This document shows, one piece after another, positions 34,222-36,560 of a DNA stretch of 36,560 nt. The stretch comes from Isotricha intestinalis. Taxonomy: Eukaryota > Ciliophora > Litostomatea > Vestibuliferida > Isotrichidae. The stretch is taken from positions 1-36,560 of the forward strand of contig JAJJLU010003706.1 of NCBI GenBank assembly GCA_023807065.1, given 5' to 3'. Below the pieces are notes generated by a model. It was given only the letters and a program-made list of their open reading frames with translations. It was not told where the DNA came from and did not search any database. The first letter of the stretch is position 1, and every line of letters starts with the position of its first letter. The position numbers and the translations under genes are program-made.

Positions 34222-36497
34222 TTACAAATCTAAATTATTTTTTCGTTCTTCTTTCCACTCAATAAATTCCTCACTTTTTAAAACTCCTTTAGCATTAGGT
34301 CTTATTCTAGCATTTCTTTCAGTCATTTTCAAAATTAATTTACTTTGAATAGGAAATTTATTTAAAACCTTATCAACAATAATTCTATTTAATTTTAAAT
34401 TTTCTAAACTTTTTCTTCTTTCCATTTGAGTTAAAAAACAACCGCACATTTCATATAATACTAAACCTAAAGCGTAAATATCTACTTTTTCATTAATGCT
34501 TTTTCTTTCTAATTGTTCAGGACTAATATAAATTGGAGTTCCTTCTAAACAACTTTCATTATATCCTTTAATTAAACTACTTGAACTTTTTCTATTATGT
34601 GGTAATAGTAAATTATTTTTACTTCCTTTTTCCTTTTTTATATCTTTCATTTCTGTTGCTAAACCAAAATCTCCTATTTTTATTGAATTATTATTTATTA
34701 CAAAAATATTATCTGGTTTAATATCTCTATGTATTATATTGTGTTCATGAATTTTTTTTAAACTTTTTAATAATTGATATGTAAATATAAATATTGTGTT
34801 TTCATTTAATCCATTTTCTATATTGTTATCTATATATTGACGTAATGTTAATCCTTCACAAAATTCCATTTGGATAAAAAAGTAAGTTTTAAATTTAGGA
34901 GTTTCTTTTAAGGAAATTTTACTTTTTCTTGTTATTGATTTTGAAGTATCATCACGGAAATCTATATTTATTTTTTGCTTTTTTTTATTTTTTTTTGTTT
35001 TATTATTACTTCTTTCTGTATCACTGTTTGGTTCTTCATATATTTTTTTAGCAATGTAATTATCATCAAATAAATTTAGTAAATATGGGAAATTCACTAA
35101 ATCAGTTTTTGATTTAAATTTCTTACGAGAAATCTCAACAGTTGGAGAAAAGGAATTTCTATCATTTTTCATTGAATTAAAAGATAGATTTTGACTTGAG
35201 TAATTTTCTTTTTTATATTTTTGAAATTTATACCTTCCACTAATATTAATATTGTTATTATTTTCATTATTAACATTATTAGAATCTGTGAAAATAATAC
35301 TATCTTTAGATTTAATAGTATTATCACCGAATATTATACTATTACTAGATTTATTATTACTATCTTCAAAAATAATACTTTCTTTAGATTTAATAGTATT
35401 ATCATCAAATATTATACTTTTAGATTGCTTATTATCATTATCGCAAAAAACAATACTTGGTTCATTAGAATTCTGAGAATTAGAATGAGAATGAGAACTT
35501 GATCTATAATTAAAACTATTTTCTTTCTTATAGCTATCATTATTATTTTCTATATTTTCAATATTATTAATATTATCATAATAATATCCTGATCTTTTAT
35601 AATTTAATAAATTACTAATATCATCTTTATCTTCATCTTCATTTTCATCTATTTTTTTTAAATATCTATTATGGTTTTTCTTTTTAGAATAAGATTTAGA
35701 AAAATCATTATTATTATAATCTTCAGATTCTTCTTCTTCACTTTCACTATCATTGACTAAAGATTCTAAACTTCCTAAAGAAGCATCAAACCAACAACTT
35801 TTATATTCTACTATATGTTCAGAATGAATTTTAGTCATTGTTTGAGCTTCTCTTATAACATTTTGTTCATTTAAATTTTCTAACTTAACTATTTTAATAG
35901 CATTTATTTTATCATCTATTTTATGTCTTGCTTTTAAAACACAACCAAAACCTCCTTTTCCTAATTTTTCAAATTCTTAAAGTCTCTTTCTAAACGAGTT
36001 ATTCCTCTTGAAGTGTATAATTTATTATCTATATTTAAATCATTTTCTTTTTTTTCTTCTTCTTCTTTTTTAATATTTAAATTTAATATATTTGAATTAT
36101 TGTCTTTGTTATTATTATTATTAATTTGATTTTTTTGAATTATTTGAAGAGTTATTATTTCATTTGAAGAATCTGAACTTTCTGAATTTGAAACATCCCA
36201 AATTCCATTTGAGTTTAAATTTAAAGATGTTTTCTTTTCTAAGCTTTTATCTTTTATTTTTTCTTTTTCTTCTACATTTTTTATTATTTCTTTTTTAGGA
36301 GTTATTATATTTTGATTTGTTATTTTTGGTATTTCTGTTAATGTTTTTTGTTGAGAAGGTTCTATTTTATTTTCTAATTTTTCTTGTTTTGCATTTATTA
36401 TATTTTCATCTTCTGTTTTTTTTTGTTCTACTTTATTATCTTCTTTTAACTTTATTGATTTATTAAATTTGACATTATTATTTTGTTTTCCTTTCAT
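34222..36497 (-). pseudogene. eIF2-alpha kinase-like (PERK/HRI/GCN2 group) gene with one frameshift
   Basis: ATG 36497 opens a 173-codon basic/acidic low-complexity N-terminus ending TSRGITRLERDF. One base appears to be missing at about 35977, after which the frame continues with EFEKLGKGGFGCVLKARHKI and the lysine in INAIKIVKL. A HIVEYKSCWFDAS segment then leads to a roughly 295-residue Ser/Asn/acidic insert. YFFIQMEFCEGLTLRQYI follows, then HRDIKPDN (about 34709-34732), DFG (about 34663-34674) and EGTPIYISPEQLERK. The large insert between strands beta4 and beta5 and the IQMEFCE-x-LTLRQ-x-ID segment are the eIF2-alpha kinase signature; these kinases arrest translation under stress. No N-terminal sensor domain is recognised. 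Unframeshifted, the product would be about 758 residues. Everything except the single shift is intact, so an assembly or read error in an A run is as likely as a real mutation. Confidence 0.8.
35263..35457 (-). repeat. Five 13-residue tandem repeats inside the kinase insert
   Basis: Five consecutive 39-bp units encode SIVFCDNDNKQSK, SIIFDDNTIKSKE, SIIFEDSNNKSSN, SIIFGDNTIKSKD and SIIFTDSNNVNNE. Units 2 and 4 are nearly identical and units 3 and 5 resemble each other, so the array probably grew by duplicating a 78-bp pair. The exact period with conserved Ser-Ile-Ile-Phe-x-Asp suggests a short linear motif array. Confidence 0.9.
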
Positions 36498-36560
36498 AAA
36501 GAAATAAATATATAAATAACAAACATAAACAATAAATAAGAAAATAAAGAAATAATCAAA
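36498..36560. other. Upstream edge of the kinase gene
   Basis: The last 63 bases are A-rich leader upstream of the kinase-gene ATG (minus strand). The window ends before any further gene. Confidence 0.4.

Noticed and set aside
35221..35502. Plus-strand open frames opposite the kinase repeats
   Set aside because: They are complementary shadows of the repetitive minus-strand coding array, with Ile/Thr- or Leu/Ser-only composition.
35961..35990. An intron joining the kinase N-terminal and catalytic frames
   Set aside because: RLERDF and EFEKLG adjoin directly, with only two bases between them. No GT...AG interval is available, so a one-base indel is simpler.
1..36560. tRNA, rRNA, CRISPR array, riboswitch or telomere
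   Set aside because: I scanned for T-loop-like GGTTCGAATCC blocks, regularly spaced direct repeats and G-rich telomeric repeats in the gaps and found none that could be supported by eye.

Overview
The window is mainly a compact, extremely AT-rich nuclear segment of a protist (about 1323-36560), with a GC-rich bacterial head (1-1322) joined to its left end. The head looks like pieces of three Bacteroidales-type genes (M13 peptidase, ECF sigma factor, CPWC thioredoxin) plus one small secreted or membrane protein. Base composition changes abruptly at about 1322. I read this as a chimeric junction, the kind produced when a gut or rumen protist is amplified and assembled together with its bacteria. 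It is not a natural bacterial locus.

The eukaryotic part has 22 recognisable genes on both strands. They are mostly single-exon, separated by 50-1000 bp of A/T-rich spacer, and rich in Asn/Lys tracts. One 41-nt GT-AG intron can be demonstrated, in the gene at 32824-34070. The standard code fits: 21 of 22 stops are TAA, one is TAG and none is TGA, and both Rabs end in TAA directly at their prenylation motif. My best inference is an anaerobic ciliate with the standard code, such as a rumen litostome. This rests on gene content, composition and the bacterial partner; other AT-rich protists are possible.

Layout. 1940-4547: YTH m6A reader and two convergent Rab GTPases. 5306-7470: membrane-anchored pepsin-like protease with an altered first active-site motif, and a KDEL-receptor/PQ-loop-like membrane protein. 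8193-10778: unknown protein, FoP/CHTOP-like mRNA-export protein and DcpS scavenger decapping enzyme. 10856-18324: CK1 kinase, TORTIFOLIA1/SPIRAL2-like microtubule protein, polytopic membrane protein with an F-box-like N-terminus, and a TBC1D24-like TBC-TLDc protein. 19369-21623: two low-complexity unknowns. 21969-22851: a decayed SDS22-type leucine-rich-repeat gene. 23436-26858: AGC kinase, VPS37-like ESCRT-I subunit and RanBP2-type zinc-finger protein. 26990-27391: another coding relic. 27561-36497: Cdc20/Cdh1 APC/C activator, an otubain-like domain without its catalytic residues fused to RING/IBR-like zinc modules, tail-anchored TPR protein, two-exon unknown, and an eIF2-alpha-kinase-like gene with one frameshift.

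The genes do not form an operon or a single pathway. Themes that recur are membrane traffic (Rabs, TBC-TLDc, KDEL-receptor-like, VPS37), mRNA fate (YTH, FoP, DcpS, RanBP2 fingers, eIF2 kinase) and ubiquitin/cell cycle (Cdh1, pseudo-otubain, F-box-like). The most novel candidate is the pseudo-otubain/RING fusion at 29591-31945.
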